From the NCBI GenBank assembly GCA_008933995.1, contig WARS01000043.1, positions 534,501 to 598,500 on the forward strand: a stretch of 64,000 bases of DNA. Direction: 5' to 3'. The position numbers and the translations under genes are program-made. Positions within the stretch are counted from its first letter, which is position 1. Each line of letters begins with the position of its first letter. Positions 25,401-37,752 of the stretch are shown here, piece by piece. Under the pieces are notes generated by a model, which was not told the origin of the DNA, ran no database searches, and was given only the letters and a program-made list of their open reading frames with translations. The stretch comes from Datnioides undecimradiatus (Eukaryota > Chordata > Actinopteri > Lobotiformes > Datnioididae).

Positions 25401-28033
25401 CCCACTGCTTTCTTCATAGCAACAACAAGCCTCGGCACAGCCTCGCTCTCACCTAAATAATAATTCAACTGACTACGGTTTTGACAACAAACATGCAAAA
25501 TCCAGCTTAGCCCTTTTTGATATTAAATCCTTGCAGGCCTTATTGTCTTTTAAAGGTGTGCCCCAACATGCCATGGCACACCTGTTCTTGCCCATCTTAC
25601 AAAGTCTTTCCAGATCTTAAGATTTGCATGGTCTGTTTCTTCTGTACTTTATTTTAACAGTTCTAGTGAAACTCTAATGAAAATGTTTAGAAGTGATTCT
25701 AAAGCCTGATACCAGCCTTGACTAAAAGCATGAAGCATGTGCATTTCCTGTGTGAAAGCAGGTGTGTGTATGTGTGTGGGAGATAATCCCCTTCATGAGG
25801 GTTAGTTCGCACAGAGAGCAATCCCGAGCGTAGCGCAGGGGCTGGAGGTGTGAGCTGCATGGCTACATCGTCGCCCGCTTCTTTTCTTATCCTTCCCCTC
25901 CCTCGCCATCTCTCCCTCACCTCATTTCTTTCTTCCTCTTCTCTCTCTCTCTCTTTCGGCACTCTCGTCACTTCTCCCCCATCTTCCTGGCTGCCTTTTC
26001 TCCCTCTACCTCTCTAAACCACCCACTTTTTTGCCCTCTCTCTTACATAAGACACATGGATCAGCGCACAGATGATTTGTCCTTACAGATTTTTCTCACC
26101 CTCCCTGCACGCTCCTTCTTCTGCTGTCTCTTGATAATGTTATATTCTTACTCATCTGACATGTGAGCCAAGAAAATTGAGGCCAATTGTAGACAAGGAA
26201 AAAAAAACCCAAAAACTAAAAAATAATTTGGAAAGTAAAAACTTTCTTCTGTGAAACTTTGAATTTCTTCTTTTGCTTATTGTGCTGAGAACAATCATGA
26301 TCATATTCTTTGACAAGACAGAACTTATGTAAGAGGCCTGATTTCTTTTCTTGAAAAAATGATGAAAATGACAAATAACTCCAAGGACTCAAGATTATGA
26401 GGTGAGCAAAAGTAGAGTGTAAAGGAAACTGGTGTAGGACTAAAGCAGGCAGATAATCTGTAGTCTTAAACTTTAACATTTAAACATGATCTTTACAGTT
26501 GCCTTGCTGTTGCTCAATGCAGTCTTAAATGTGGCAGATGTGACATGCCGATCAAGGGCTGTCTCATAATTACTGTGTTCATGCACATGTGATCATATAA
26601 TAATACGATGTAATCAAGCTGCTATAAAATTAAATGTTAACTATGCTATTCTTTAAACTGTTGGCCCGGAGTGAAGTTGTGTTGCTGGGCAACAGGGGAA
26701 ATGCCTTTGAATTTGTTTAGTCTGCCAGTCACGTTCTGTGTGTTCAAAGTTAGACGACGGTTGGAATGTATAGCACAACACGGCCAGCTAAGAAGAAAAA
26801 TGAGTTCATAGTTAAAGGTTAAATCTGATTCTGATCTTGGGTTTCAATGCCTCTTGGACTTTATCCAATGCTGTGTGCACAAGAATGTACGTGTGGGTGG
26901 GTGGGTGGGTGTGTGTGTGTTTGGGTGGGGTTTTCTAGATTCTTCCGAGAAATTAATTTGTTGACGAAAGAGCTTTTTGTTTGGCAATACTATGCACGTT
27001 ACAATAATAGCTCGAGGAGTTGAGTCCAGCTGAATATCAAGGTTACTTTACATTCCTGTTTGCAGCAAAGGTTCTGCCTACCGCAGCTAATTAATCATTC
27101 TCCCCATGGATGGATTCACTGTGGTTTGTTTGACTGGAAGAGATTTTTGTTCCTAAGTAGGGGATGGAGTTGTTTAATCCCTGTCGATGTGCTTCCTCAT
27201 GTCTAGTAACATTTACAAACTTGCATCACTGGAGTCCAAGAAGCCACAGGTAATAAATCCTTGCAGAAATTCTTGTAATTTCTATAATATTTCAAGTGCT
27301 TTCTGCATTCTTCACTTGCGGTGCCAAGAATAACACATAATTATTTAAAAACTTTAAACATCCATCCAGCAATCTTAAGAATATAATGCATGAGCCTCTA
27401 CAGTCAACTGATTTAGCTAATTGGTAATTATAACTTATTTTGAATGAACGTTGCAGTCAAGATTAACAATGCTACTACGCATATAATTCATATAATATAA
27501 TGAATTTTGATGTTATATCAAGAGCCAATCAGCGAAAACTCACAGTAACATCAGATAAGAGTTTGTGCCTGTGTCTTGCAAACGGTGTGACGGCATACTA
27601 AAACTTTAGATCTTCGCTTCTCACAGAAGGGTTTGTCTGTTTTCTCTGCGCACCAACCGAGAAAGAATTTCACCCCTGGTCCTGGCAGAGTGAAATGCCA
27701 CATTCTACTGCCTCAGTGGCGTTAAACAGTAAAAAGAGAAAAGGCCAAGAGGGAGACACAAAGAGGATTTTGATGGGTTTTCGTAATTGGACTTTGCTAT
27801 TGTGTCGGGAATGTTGACAGTGAATTCATGCGTTCATAACTATTTATCATGCAAAGAGCACAACGCTATGCAAACAAATAGCAGACTGATAAACTGCAAA
27901 ACCTAAAATGTGAAATTGTGGCTGTTTAACCATTCTTATATGGACAGACATGAGAATATACTGATACAGTATAAATGAGAGAGAGGGTGATAGAGAACAT
28001 GAAGAAATTAGAAACAAAGGTGACAGACAGTAC
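19459..28033 (-). other. fam13b intron (8.6 kb)
   Basis: Mostly unique AT-rich sequence with purine- or pyrimidine-rich tracts near 20.6 and 25.9 kb and a gggt-rich patch near 26.9 kb. The phase-0 junctions on both sides join cleanly. Confidence 0.85.
25865..26045. repeat. Long pyrimidine-rich tract
   Basis: About 180 bp of mostly C/T (ttcttttcttatccttcccc and a ctctctctct run) in the 8.6-kb fam13b intron. Similar purine or pyrimidine tracts occur at 5930-6060, 20560-20730, 41510-41660, 46120-46290, 60150-60290 and 62230-62470. Confidence 0.7.
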
Positions 28034-28178
28034 CTGTTCATTGATGGAGCTGTAGTCGTTGGTGGTGGAGACGTCATCGTCCTCTGAGTCAAACAGGCCC
28101 TCCTGGTTGTCTAAGAGCTCTGCCAGGACTCTGCTGACAGATTCCTGGTCTCGAAGGTCCTCTCCTTCTGTTGATAGG
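28034..28178 (-). CDS. fam13b: fam13b coding exon 4 (end of RhoGAP domain and acidic linker)
   Basis: Only a 90-bp intron separates this exon from the previous one. The acceptor is ctctatgtgcag and the donor cag|gtactg. Length is 145 nt, entering on the last base of codon 186 and ending in phase 0. It encodes LSTEGEDLRDQESVSRVLAE, then LLDNQEGLFDSEDDDVS and DYSSINEQ. The last GAP helix (QESVSRVLAELLDN) and the acidic stretch leading to SSIxEQ correspond to the FAM13B order EQEIVSRIMAGLLEN ... SSITEQ. Confidence 0.94.
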
Positions 28179-28268
28179 CTGCACATAGAGGAACGCGTTG
28201 TGATGATTAGATTACCATAACTGTGACAGTTAATCATAATTACACATAATTATATACAGGTATCTTAC

Positions 28269-28446
28269 TGGAAGATATCTGGCCCGAAGACAGCGGCCAG
28301 CGCCCCGATGTTCCAGCTCTCCTGCTGAAGTGAGGCCACGCTGGCCAGGAAGCGGCACAGGAAGCGTAGCAGGCCGTAGTTCAGCTGGGGGAGCTGCTGT
28401 AGGAGGTACTTCAAGTTTCTACACAGCTCCTCTTCATTACTGTAAT
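28269..28446 (-). CDS. fam13b: fam13b coding exon 3 (RhoGAP domain, C-terminal half)
   Basis: The acceptor is ttgaacatccccag and the donor ca|gtaagata. Length is 178 nt (2 + 58 codons + 2). It encodes residues 127-185, starting [20 protein letters not shown] and continuing [16 protein letters not shown] to AVFGPDIF. The NYxLLxFLxxFL helix and the xxVFGPx motif are diagnostic of RhoGAP domains. The Asn that normally follows FGP (Asn194 of p50RhoGAP) is Asp183 here, as I recall for FAM13B in other vertebrates. Confidence 0.95.
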
Positions 28447-29682
28447 CTGGGGATGTTCAAGAGTGGAATAAAGGTTATGATTACGTGTGAGTTCTACCAC
28501 ATTTCAAAGCATCATTGCAGTCAACATCTCCTACGCAGTGTAATTATTTTTATTGGAAAAAGGTGCTCGCTTGTAATCATCATCACCATTAAAACTTGTA
28601 TACTTTATATGCCGCACTAAAAGCTGCTACAGGCTCCTTTTTATTACTGCATTTGGAGATGCTGTGAAGTGAATTATGGCTTATCAAGTCCTTTGTGTTG
28701 CTTCACAGTTGACCTTAAAAATTCCTATCTCAGAAATATGCAGACACGGATAAGGCCAGTGGTACAGCCCTCTGGCAGAGGTAAAATGAGGTGAAATAGC
28801 AGGTGGCATTAGGGAGGACAATTTGCAAAAATTGTGGTCCTTGATGTGGTATAATAGCACCATTACAGAGAATAATATAATGAGAAATAAATGACATGAC
28901 ATGGAGAGCCCATGCAAACTCCCCACTGCTGTAATCTTCTTGACAGCAGCAGGAAGAACCATCATCAGGACAAGGGGATTAGGGTAGATTATCAGTGAGG
29001 TAAAAGAGGACAGGGCAAAAGAGGAGAAACAGAAACAGAGCAAATGTGGAATAGGTTGGTTTGAGCGAGTGATTAGGTTAAAGTTTCTCCTTTTGTTGTC
29101 TGGGCTCATCTGACTGTGACCGGTATCATAAAAGATGCATACCTGTGATTAAACTGGCTGTTACTTCAGCCTTGCAGTTAAAACATATATTTTTTTAATG
29201 ATAAATAAAACATTTGCATGTATCCGCACCACACCTGAATGGTTGCTTTTTTTAAAATCCTATCTATCCTCAAGTGACATTATCAAGTTTTCTTTGTATT
29301 TCCAAATTCTGCAAAAAACACACCTGGAACAGAACACACACACACAGATACACAATTTGAGTACCTGGGCACAGTACAGTTAACTCACAGTGTTATGAAA
29401 GGCAGTTTCTGCTTCATTTAGCGATCTTACCATTGCGCTGTGTATTTAAAGCTTAGATAACCAAATGGCCACCGTCATAACACATTAACACAAAATCAAC
29501 TTGGATGGAAAATCCAGAAATGGAACACAATAGCTTGTGTTTTGTACTTATGGTCGCCTCTCTGTGTGTGCCTTGATACCACGCAAGCTTGGGCACGAAG
29601 CAGAACATGGAGAGGAAAAAGTGCAAAGAAGGTAGAGCGAGGATAGAAAGAAACAAAGGAAAGGATTCCTTGTCTCACACAC
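28447..29682 (-). other. fam13b intron (1.2 kb), nothing further seen
   Basis: No repeat or coding signal stands out apart from a short CA run near 29335. Confidence 0.8.
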
Positions 29683-29895
29683 CTTGGTGTAACTGTAGTA
29701 TGTGTCCCTGTATGGCTGTTGGGATGACAGGCTCAGGAAGCTCCTGCAGGAAGAGTCGGAGCAAACTGACCGCTGATGCCAGATCTGCCTCCTTCTCAAG
29801 CTCCACCTCCTCTCCACTGTCATAACGCTGGCGCAACCAATCCACGCGCTCTGCGTTACCATTGACCAGGAAGAGCCCCTCCAGGTCCAGGTGAC
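29683..29895 (-). CDS. fam13b: fam13b coding exon 2 (RhoGAP domain, arginine-finger region)
   Basis: The acceptor is tgtgtcatcag and the donor ag|gtgtgtgag. Length is 213 nt, entering after one base of codon 56 and leaving after one base of codon 127. It encodes [20 protein letters not shown], then [17 protein letters not shown] and the helix [15 protein letters not shown]. This is the core of the RhoGAP fold. In active RhoGAPs the loop reads GxFRxSG, with R as the arginine finger. Here the corresponding residue is Leu65 (codon 29869-29867), and the conserved Arg of FLRELPEP is Gln106. The exon is an unmistakable FAM13B match. Confidence 0.95.
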
Positions 29896-32800
29896 CTGAT
29901 GACACACAATGATAATAACTTCAAATAAGCATGTCAAAGTTATTAACATTTAGGCTACTGAATTAATTAAAGCAAAGACACACTGTGTATTATAATATCA
30001 TCTCAATATAAATATGTATTCGGGCTTGGTTTGGTCATGGATCCAAATTCCTCCTTTTTGAAGCACCTAATGTTCTTTACTAGAACAAAAAGGCAGTATT
30101 AGTATTAGAAAGCTATGAGCCAGTGTAATTTAAACTCTTGTTACATCTGGGTTTGAGTCAAAACCCAACTATGAAGTTGCAAAGATGACCTAATCACAGC
30201 CCTGCTCCGCTGACAAACCACCTGATTCCGGTTTAATCTCTCACTAGAGGACTTGGCTATAACTCAGTTCAGGCATTAAAACCAGCCAAAGGTTTGTAAG
30301 CTTCAGTTGTCTTGTTAAAATTATGCATCAGGTTGGCATGCAGACCTGTTCTGCAACTATAGTTAGTACCTGACTGGTGTGTAATCACTCTTTCTTGTGT
30401 AAGGACTTCTCGTCTGCTGAGAAATGTAAGTGCCTTAAGGAAATTACAGGCTATGGTATCTGCAGCATTTTTCTGTGATTGTCCAGCTTACATTTCTGTG
30501 TACGTAAAAGCAGCCAATAGCTGTGTCCAGCTGCAGGACCAAATCCACTTAAAAAAACAACAACAACAACAACAACCTGATCATGCGATCAAGTGAACTG
30601 TGATCATGTGATATTTCCAAACTGCTAGTTAAATTAAAAGCATTTGGACTCTTAAACTTGGGACTGCAAAGAACAAACCATCAAATGAATGTTGTATTTC
30701 CCAGCCACAGTTGAAAAAGATAACTTATTTGATCTAGACATGTTGACTTTGAGTGATGCGGCTGACGCATTTGAAACAGTTTAGATAAGGTCAACTTGGG
30801 AACACATGCAAGGATCTGTGTGTTGTTGTGTTTATAATGACGCATTTGTGCATGTGAACTCCTCCCTTACTGGTACGAAATGTAAATGCATGACCACACT
30901 CCCTGTGTGACAACATCACTGAGTGTTTGTGATTCAAAAGGACAAACCGATAGCATCAGCAAATCCTGTCAGGGCTTCATCCAGCTTTAGAACATTTTTT
31001 TTTTATTATCATGTTTTTTCCCTCTTTTACATAACATGTTATCTGTTTATCTTTTGCAATGTTATGTACCGTGTTGTATTTCCTGCAAAGCATTTTGTGT
31101 GTTTTCGGGAGCCACCAGTTACCTGCTACAGGTCGGATTTGAACACATTAAAATCAAGATGGCATTAGCGCCTAAAGAGCTCAGTAGGTTTTTACATAGA
31201 AATGCACATCTAAACATATCTAAAAGCAAAAGTGTTTATATCTGTTCTGGATGGTCACACGCGAAGTCTGGCCAAAAAGAATGCCGCAGTAGAGATGGAC
31301 AAGATGCGATCAATTGTGCTGATTTGGTACAACTATGCAAACTCTTGTGACAGGCTATCCTAAAAGGAAATCATGGTGATGCATTCAGATGTATGCAAAA
31401 AAGTGCAGCTGCTGTGTAAAGAAAGAGAAAAGGACTTGAGAGAGATGATCAGTGTCTGCAAAACCTCTATGTCTCCAAACATCTGGCCAATCACTGCCTA
31501 ATGTTTTGTGATTTTGGAAAGCTACTGAAATTGTCAGATAAATGGCTTTTCAAAAAAAAACAAAAAAAAAACAACAAGCACTTTGTTTGAAGTGGGGCCT
31601 AAAGTGATTAATGTGCTTTTACCACAGCTTGCTATCATTTTCATTAAATACTTGTCATGATGACTGCTCCAGTAGTCCCACCTACAGAACCTGGGGAGGT
31701 TTAAACACAATAGGCAATATTTCAAGATGCTTGGGCCGTAATGCTGTGGCTTGCCGATTATAAAACGACTGCCTGGTGATCCCTCCTGACTCCTGCTCGC
31801 TCCCTGGCCTCTCATCTGTTAACAAGTCGGGCAACACAATGTTTTAGTCCAAGTGTTCTAAGAGTCCTACGGGCCCTATTCCCATTTTACAGCTTCAAAC
31901 AATAGCGTACATGCAGAGCAGCATTCAGTGACAGCGGGGTTGGCAGTCGCCATCAGTGCAGGTGAAAAGAAATCACAATGCCATGCACATCCCTGATGTC
32001 CTCACACATTGTTGATTAATGATTCAATAAAGATGATGCTAAGCCCACAGCGACGCACTAATCTCCCAAAACTGTTGGTCCCTGTTCCATTTGTTCGAGC
32101 AGTTTAATCTGTCACAAATGCCACAGCTCGGGCCAGACACACCGTCAAAGCCATCTCTATATTCCATCAGATTTCCTTTATACTTCATACTTTCAATGCC
32201 CTGCTCTTAGTTAAACCTCAGACATCTCACACACACATTTAATAAGAGAGATTAAGGCCTTTTCACTGGCTGAATAACTTCTGGACTGGCAGCACCACTC
32301 TAATTAATGCACCAGGGGAGGCTCGGGAGGATTAAAGCCTTATTACATAACCTCAGATGGTCAAGTGGCCCCCGGGTCACACAAACCACCAACCTGCTTC
32401 ACTAGTCACTGGAGGGGACTTGAGGTGAATTCCAGCAGTTAATAAAAAACAGCCACTAACTCGACAGGCGTTTACAAGGAAGTATCTGACAGTGCTCATT
32501 CAGCGATGGAAGACTGAGAAAGGAAATTAGAAGAGGAAGCTTCTTCTGTTGTTTGACATCTTGATGTACTGATTAGTTTAGGTTTCACAACCTAATTAAA
32601 ACGCCCATCCTACACACTTCCTATTACTTTCTATAATCTGTAGATATTTCCATTATGTCCAGGGTCTCGTCACGGCCTTGAAATCTTGACATTTGAACAT
32701 TACTTCCATATAGGGCTTCAGGATACCTCCCTTTATTTAGTAATTATTGGAAATCTTTAACTGACTTTTCGTCCTCTTTCATTTTCTTGGTTGGCATTTT

Positions 32801-34653
32801 ATCAGTTACAGTCATCTGATTGCTTCTTCTGTGAGACACAAAGTCAATAAATCAATTTGGAAAAACTGATCTTCACAAACATATGAATTTTTTCTAATAT
32901 GACACGGCAATGCTGCATAGACCAGAGATAATGAGATTTTGGGGGAAAAAAGTTAAACCGATTTCATAGACTAAACGCATCTGTTTCCCCAGGGCTCATA
33001 GCAACAGTGCATCCTTAGAACAAAGAAGGCTGACTCGTTAGGCATCCTGCTGAAGGCTATATGGGCTGTGTAACACTAAAAACCAGTACTGACAACGTTA
33101 TGCAACCAGTACAACTATCAGCCAAATGAAGATAAATTCTGGCTCTGGTTAGTGAAACAGTCAAAGTCTCTTTTTTTTTTTTTTACTCCTCTCATCCCTC
33201 AGAGCCAGAGAAGTCTGAACTGTCAACCTGCTCTTAAACAGATAATGACATAAGACTGAAGCTCCTGCTCTGTGAGGCTTGACAAGAAGTGTTCCAGGGG
33301 GATACAGGAAGAGGCCCAGGGCCAGCACTTTGGTGGGTTCCTCTCCTCACATTTAAGCTCTTCTGTTTTCACAAGTGCAGCTACGGTTGACACAACTCTT
33401 ATGTAATGACGAAGGAAGCGGACCGGGGAGCCGTCTGCCGGTGCATAGAGATCATCTTATCACATAAGCTGGATCTTCACTATGAACATATTTTGGTTTA
33501 TCATGATGCAAGAGCAGTCAACAGCGGCAGGGCGTATCTGGGAGGCTGGAACATTACAGGAGGCAATCAGATGTAACTGAGCATTGAGGTAGCTGTGCCC
33601 TGCTGAGGAGTACGTTCTTCTCAGTGAAATTCAAATCCTAAATACATAGGCGTGTAATAACAATGGGCAGAAACTGGTATTGGTATCTTTTTCTGTTTTC
33701 CTTTTCCAATCTGAAATCAATCTGCAAAGCCTCAGGCTACTCTACTGATCATAAGACATGAAGAATAAATATTTCATATTGTTTGAATAACATGTATTTC
33801 TTCATTCAGAAGTTAGCTGATGACAGAATGAAACCGATTTGATCTTAATTTGGTGAAACTATAACACAGGAGGTAAAACTGACTGGAATTACAATACAAA
33901 GTAAGCTCGTAATACCTGGAGGAGATGGAGATGCATATTAACACAATATTAGAAATGAAAAATGTATTTCTTTAAAAGAAGAAGAAGCTAACCAATAAAA
34001 TACTTAGAGAGAAGATGTAGAGTTTCTGGATGTTTCAAACACCATCCTGTTTCTGTTTTGTTCACTGAAATCACGGGTTATATTTATTCAGAGAGCAGCA
34101 ACAGAAAATCATTTTACATTCAGTATTTGGTTAATTACTGTGCAATGTCTGCACTGTCAGATATACAATGACAATGTTTGATGCTTTCTGCTCACACCCT
34201 CTGTTTAATCTTGGCAATTCCTTTTACTGGTGATGCTTTGGTTTTTTTTAAAGAAGCAATAAAGAGGACAAATATTATAACACTCAATTAGCTCAAATAC
34301 ATTTAGTTGAACCCCTGCAAACAAATGCATCGACACAAACGTGGGTGTGTGTGAGTCATATGTGTATCAAGAAACTGCTTTTACCGCCTTATTATCACAC
34401 AAATTTACTGAGATTGTTGCATCGGGGTTGCATCAGCCACAGTTTCATGTCAACTCATTTCAGGTTTCTTAATAATGACTTGATGGAAATGATCATATAT
34501 TGGAATTATATGTAAAATTGTGTGAAGCAAAGTTCTGTAGCCCCGACCTTGATTTTTAACAAATGACACAAAAAACCCCCAGCGGCTTGGTTTTGGGATT
34601 GAAACATCACAGCTTTTGTGCGTGCACTGTATGTGTGTGTGTGTATCACTCAC
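29896..34653 (-). other. fam13b intron (4.8 kb)
   Basis: It holds an (AAC)n repeat, T and A runs and unique sequence. The stretch 32,280-32,420 is less AT-rich than its surroundings and could be conserved regulatory DNA, which only cross-species alignment can tell. Confidence 0.8.
30556..30576. repeat. (AAC)n trinucleotide repeat
   Basis: About seven caa units after a short A run. Confidence 0.85.
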
Positions 34654-34863
34654 CGTGCTCCTCAATGTATTCGACGATGTGTTTCACCAGTGCAGGAACC
34701 TCGTGGCCACTGATTGTGTGTGTGCGTGTCACATCCTCCAATGGAACGCCAAAAACCCGCGTGGTGCTGGCTGAGCTCCCGCCCTCATTGCCTGGCAACG
34801 GAGACACGCTCTTCCTCATGGCCTCCTCCTCCTCCTCACCACAACCCCGCCAAGACCTCACGT
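34654..34863 (-). CDS. fam13b: fam13b first coding exon (start codon exon)
   Basis: The acceptor follows a pyrimidine run ending ctctctctgaag. After 44 nt of 5'UTR an ATG opens at 34819 (context gaggcc-ATG-a, purine at -3). Coding runs 34819-34654 and ends one base into codon 56 at a strong donor, g|gtgagt. It encodes residues 1-55: MRKSVSPLP, a Gly/Ser-rich spacer, then RVFGVPLEDV and the start of the GAP domain, ending HIVEYIEEHG. The start is chosen because it matches the FAM13B N-terminus. The frame stays open upstream in this exon (EDVRSWRGC..EEEEEA), but it reaches a stop in the preceding exon with no earlier ATG. Confidence 0.93.
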
Positions 34864-36899
34864 CTTCAGAGAGAGAAAGCAAAGAAACAGAAGGAAGGGG
34901 ATTGGACGTGAAGTGAGATGAAATGTTTTTTGACAACAAGAGCCTGGGTGAGCATAAAACATCACTTTTCATCACTAGTCATACTCACCCTGCAAGCCTG
35001 CACCGAGAGGAGAAAACACAATCACAATGACTGATCACAATGAAGGAAATAAGAAGAGGAGTGATTTAGAGACATCAGCAAACTCTACCTCCGCTGCTCC
35101 CAAACAAAAATGAACACACTCAAACCTACGGGAGTGGCTGGTTCGCACATTCTTGCCTGTTTGTGAATCTCCCTCCTGACATTTACACAAGAAAGAAGAG
35201 GAGGAGCAGTGGGAGGGAAAAGGCAGAACGGAGAGAAGCAATAGGCCACTGGCCTGAACAAGCAATTTACACCTGGACATTCAAGTTGTGTGGGAGGAGC
35301 AGGTGGAGAAGGAGGACTGGACTGTCTATTGTCCCATGACTACTGCCATAATGGCTGTGTATATATTAAAACCATGAATTGAGACCAAATGTGGGTCACA
35401 TTATGAATAATTAGATACATTCTAGAAGATCAAGACATCCATGCATTTAAAGAAGCCATACAGGAAGAGAGGCAGATAGACTTAAGGTGTAGATAAGAGT
35501 GTGGCGTATAGAGTAGTGTTGTAACAGCTTCTTACAACTATTGTTTCCACTGGGGATGTTTTAAATTACATAAAAATGATTCAGGGTGGGTGAAAGTCAC
35601 TGTTTTTTAACACTTGCCTGGTTGCCTGTTCATTATTCATCATTATTCAAAAGTCATTACTTAAAATAAACTTCCATCTCCACAGTATTTGTCATGTTCT
35701 CTGTCATCATCGCTGCTTACCTCCCATGCAAAAGGGATGCTTTCACCGGCCGCGTCTGACAATGGGATGGAAATCAATGCAAAGCGAGCCGGAGTGTGCA
35801 ACAATAATTTCTGCTCAAAGTTTGACTTTGATGATGGCCAGTTGGTGAGTAATCTGACTGCAAACAGTGGCAGATGGTGTCCGTTTTACTCATCGGGGGA
35901 GGTGGAACATCACCAAATGTTTATCAGAAAATGTAATCTGGTTTTGTCCCAATTAAATTAAGCTTACAGTATATCTTAAACAATTTTATAAAAGGATGGG
36001 CACAGCTTTTTTTTTTTCAATTTATGATAACAAAGTGTAAGATCAGAATAACAGATTTTAGTCATTCCAGTCATTCAGTTCAAGAACTGCATGTATAATG
36101 TGGCAGTCGGACAGGTTTCCACTGCTACTTGTTAGAAGTGGTCAGCTGCTTGCTCCTCCTCTCACTCTGCTGATAACCACTTGGGAAACCAGTTTGTTGT
36201 CATATTTACGTCCAGCTTGACAAGAAAAAACAGCCAGTGAGGACTTTTTTCACTTTGGATTGTGGTAAATAGGTTGTATAATGTTTTATTCTTCCATGAC
36301 ATTCAGTGTGCAAATGTAATGATTGCTCAACTTGTTGCATTAAGACAAAATTGAGTTTTTTCTGTAATATACTCTAAATTAGTTGAGCAGTAGATATTTT
36401 GTGTGCATGTTTAGTCAGCAGGCCTTTGGATACGTAAGTTGTGGAGCTTCATCAATTAATGTGAAATCTTGTTATTGTTGCTGATTCAAAATGATTATAG
36501 GTAACACTGTCGAAAGATGTCGGTTTCAGATGCATCAGCTGTAGCTAACTGAAATGAATTCATTCTCTGAGTTGGCCAAAGGACAGAGTGAAACTCTTGG
36601 CTGTGTTCTAGCCAATATGCTCTCCCAGTCTGAGTGCTCTACAGTCTGTCCTGGTGAGGTTTGGTAAAAGATGGTTTCCTCAAGATAGAAGCATAACTTT
36701 TTTTTTTTTTTTGCTTCTTAAGAAAAATAACTGAGCCGATTGCATCTTTTTGTTTTCTGCAGTCTGCAGCTAACAAGGCAGATGTCGAGGATAAATGAGC
36801 ACGATTCTGCTGATTAGTAAAATGGCTTGTACACATTTCAAATGATCAAGTAAAAACCGGTGGATATGTCTGCATGTCCGCGTGAGCGCGTGTCCTCAC
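34864..36899 (-). other. fam13b 5'UTR intron (2.0 kb)
   Basis: It contains the candidate 9-nt microexon (34989-34997). Nothing else stands out. Confidence 0.65.
34989..34997 (-). other. Candidate 9-nt microexon in the fam13b leader
   Basis: On the minus strand a pyrimidine-rich tract and acceptor (tttctcctctcggtgcag) is followed only 9 nt later by a perfect donor (gtgagtat). The pair lies 125 nt upstream of the start-codon exon's acceptor. If used, it would add gcttgcagg to the 5'UTR without changing the protein. It may instead be a decoy or a recursive splice site. Confidence 0.25.
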
Positions 36900-37052
36900 C
36901 GTGTAGCAGTGAAAGTGTGTCCTATCCTCTCCTCCCCTGGCCAGTGAACCACTGAACCATCTATGGCTGCTTCAGGTTGTGGCAGAAGATGAGCCGGTAG
37001 TTCCTCATTGACGGACCGCTAATCCCTCTTGCAGGATTCCCTTCTAGCTACG
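36900..37052 (-). other. fam13b: fam13b 5'UTR exon 2 (non-coding) with two uORFs
   Basis: A 153-nt segment is bounded by a very good acceptor (ttcccccctctgtgtattctc + ctcag) and a consensus-like donor (cg|gtgagga). It lies upstream of the start-codon exon in sense orientation. It has no long open frame, and the frame of the main ORF meets a TAG inside it, so it is untranslated with respect to FAM13B. It carries two short uORFs that abut each other (see 36922-37008). Assignment to fam13b is inferred from splice signals and position; cDNA would settle it. Confidence 0.7.
36922..37008 (-). other. Two abutting upstream ORFs in the fam13b leader
   Basis: uORF1 (37008-36961) encodes 15 residues, MRNYRLIFCHNLKQP, then TAG. 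uORF2 starts with the ATG immediately after that stop (36960-36922) and encodes 12 residues, MVQWFTGQGRRG, then TAG. Initiation contexts are weak (T at -3). They would be read before the main ATG at 34819 if this exon is in the mRNA, and could lower FAM13B translation. Confidence 0.55.
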
Positions 37053-37727
37053 CTGAGGAGAGAATACACAGAGGGGGGAACAAAGAAAATGAGATAATGG
37101 CAGAAAAAAAGACAGAAAAGAAAGCGTAAGCGTGGAGACAGACATCTCATTTGCTACTTTGCTGTATATGTAATATAATGCAAAAGTATTTCATGCTGAG
37201 CCATATTTATTGGTTTTACATGTAGCGCTGTAAACACTTGTTGAGCAAGGAAAAAACAAAACATGGTGCTCAAGAAGAGATGCATATTACGATTGTAGCA
37301 GCAACAGCAACAGCTATTTCCTGCAAAACACTGGTATTTTATCTCACACATGCTGTAGTTCTAATCATATCCTGGATCAGATTCTCACATTATTCATGTT
37401 ACTTCAGTAGGAAAAAAATAATAAAAATACTGAAAGAAAAAAAACAACACACTTAACAGCTCGGTAAAATGTGCAATGAACATAATCAATACTAAACAGT
37501 ATAAAACGTACAAAATGGTCCCTGCAAACACAGATAGTCACGGCAACATAATGAGGGTACCGTGGATAATTAGTTTCATGCCATATGGGCACAGCAGCAA
37601 GTTAATTTATGCTGTTCAGCAGTCAAACACAAACTTTCCTCCATCTTGTTGTTTTTAAACAGTCTAAGGAAAAAAAAACATTGGACCTCAAGAAAATCCA
37701 GAAGAGAAGATGGTGTAGTACATACCC

Positions 37728-37752
37728 CACACACACACACACACACACACAC
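37728..37752. repeat. (AC)n microsatellite
   Basis: About 12 AC units, 680 bp upstream (in fam13b sense) of the 5'UTR exon at 36900-37052. Confidence 0.9.

Noticed and set aside
28684-29109. 141-codon minus-strand open frame in a fam13b intron
   Set aside because: It lies between two phase-matched exons, has no family resemblance and would break the RhoGAP domain.
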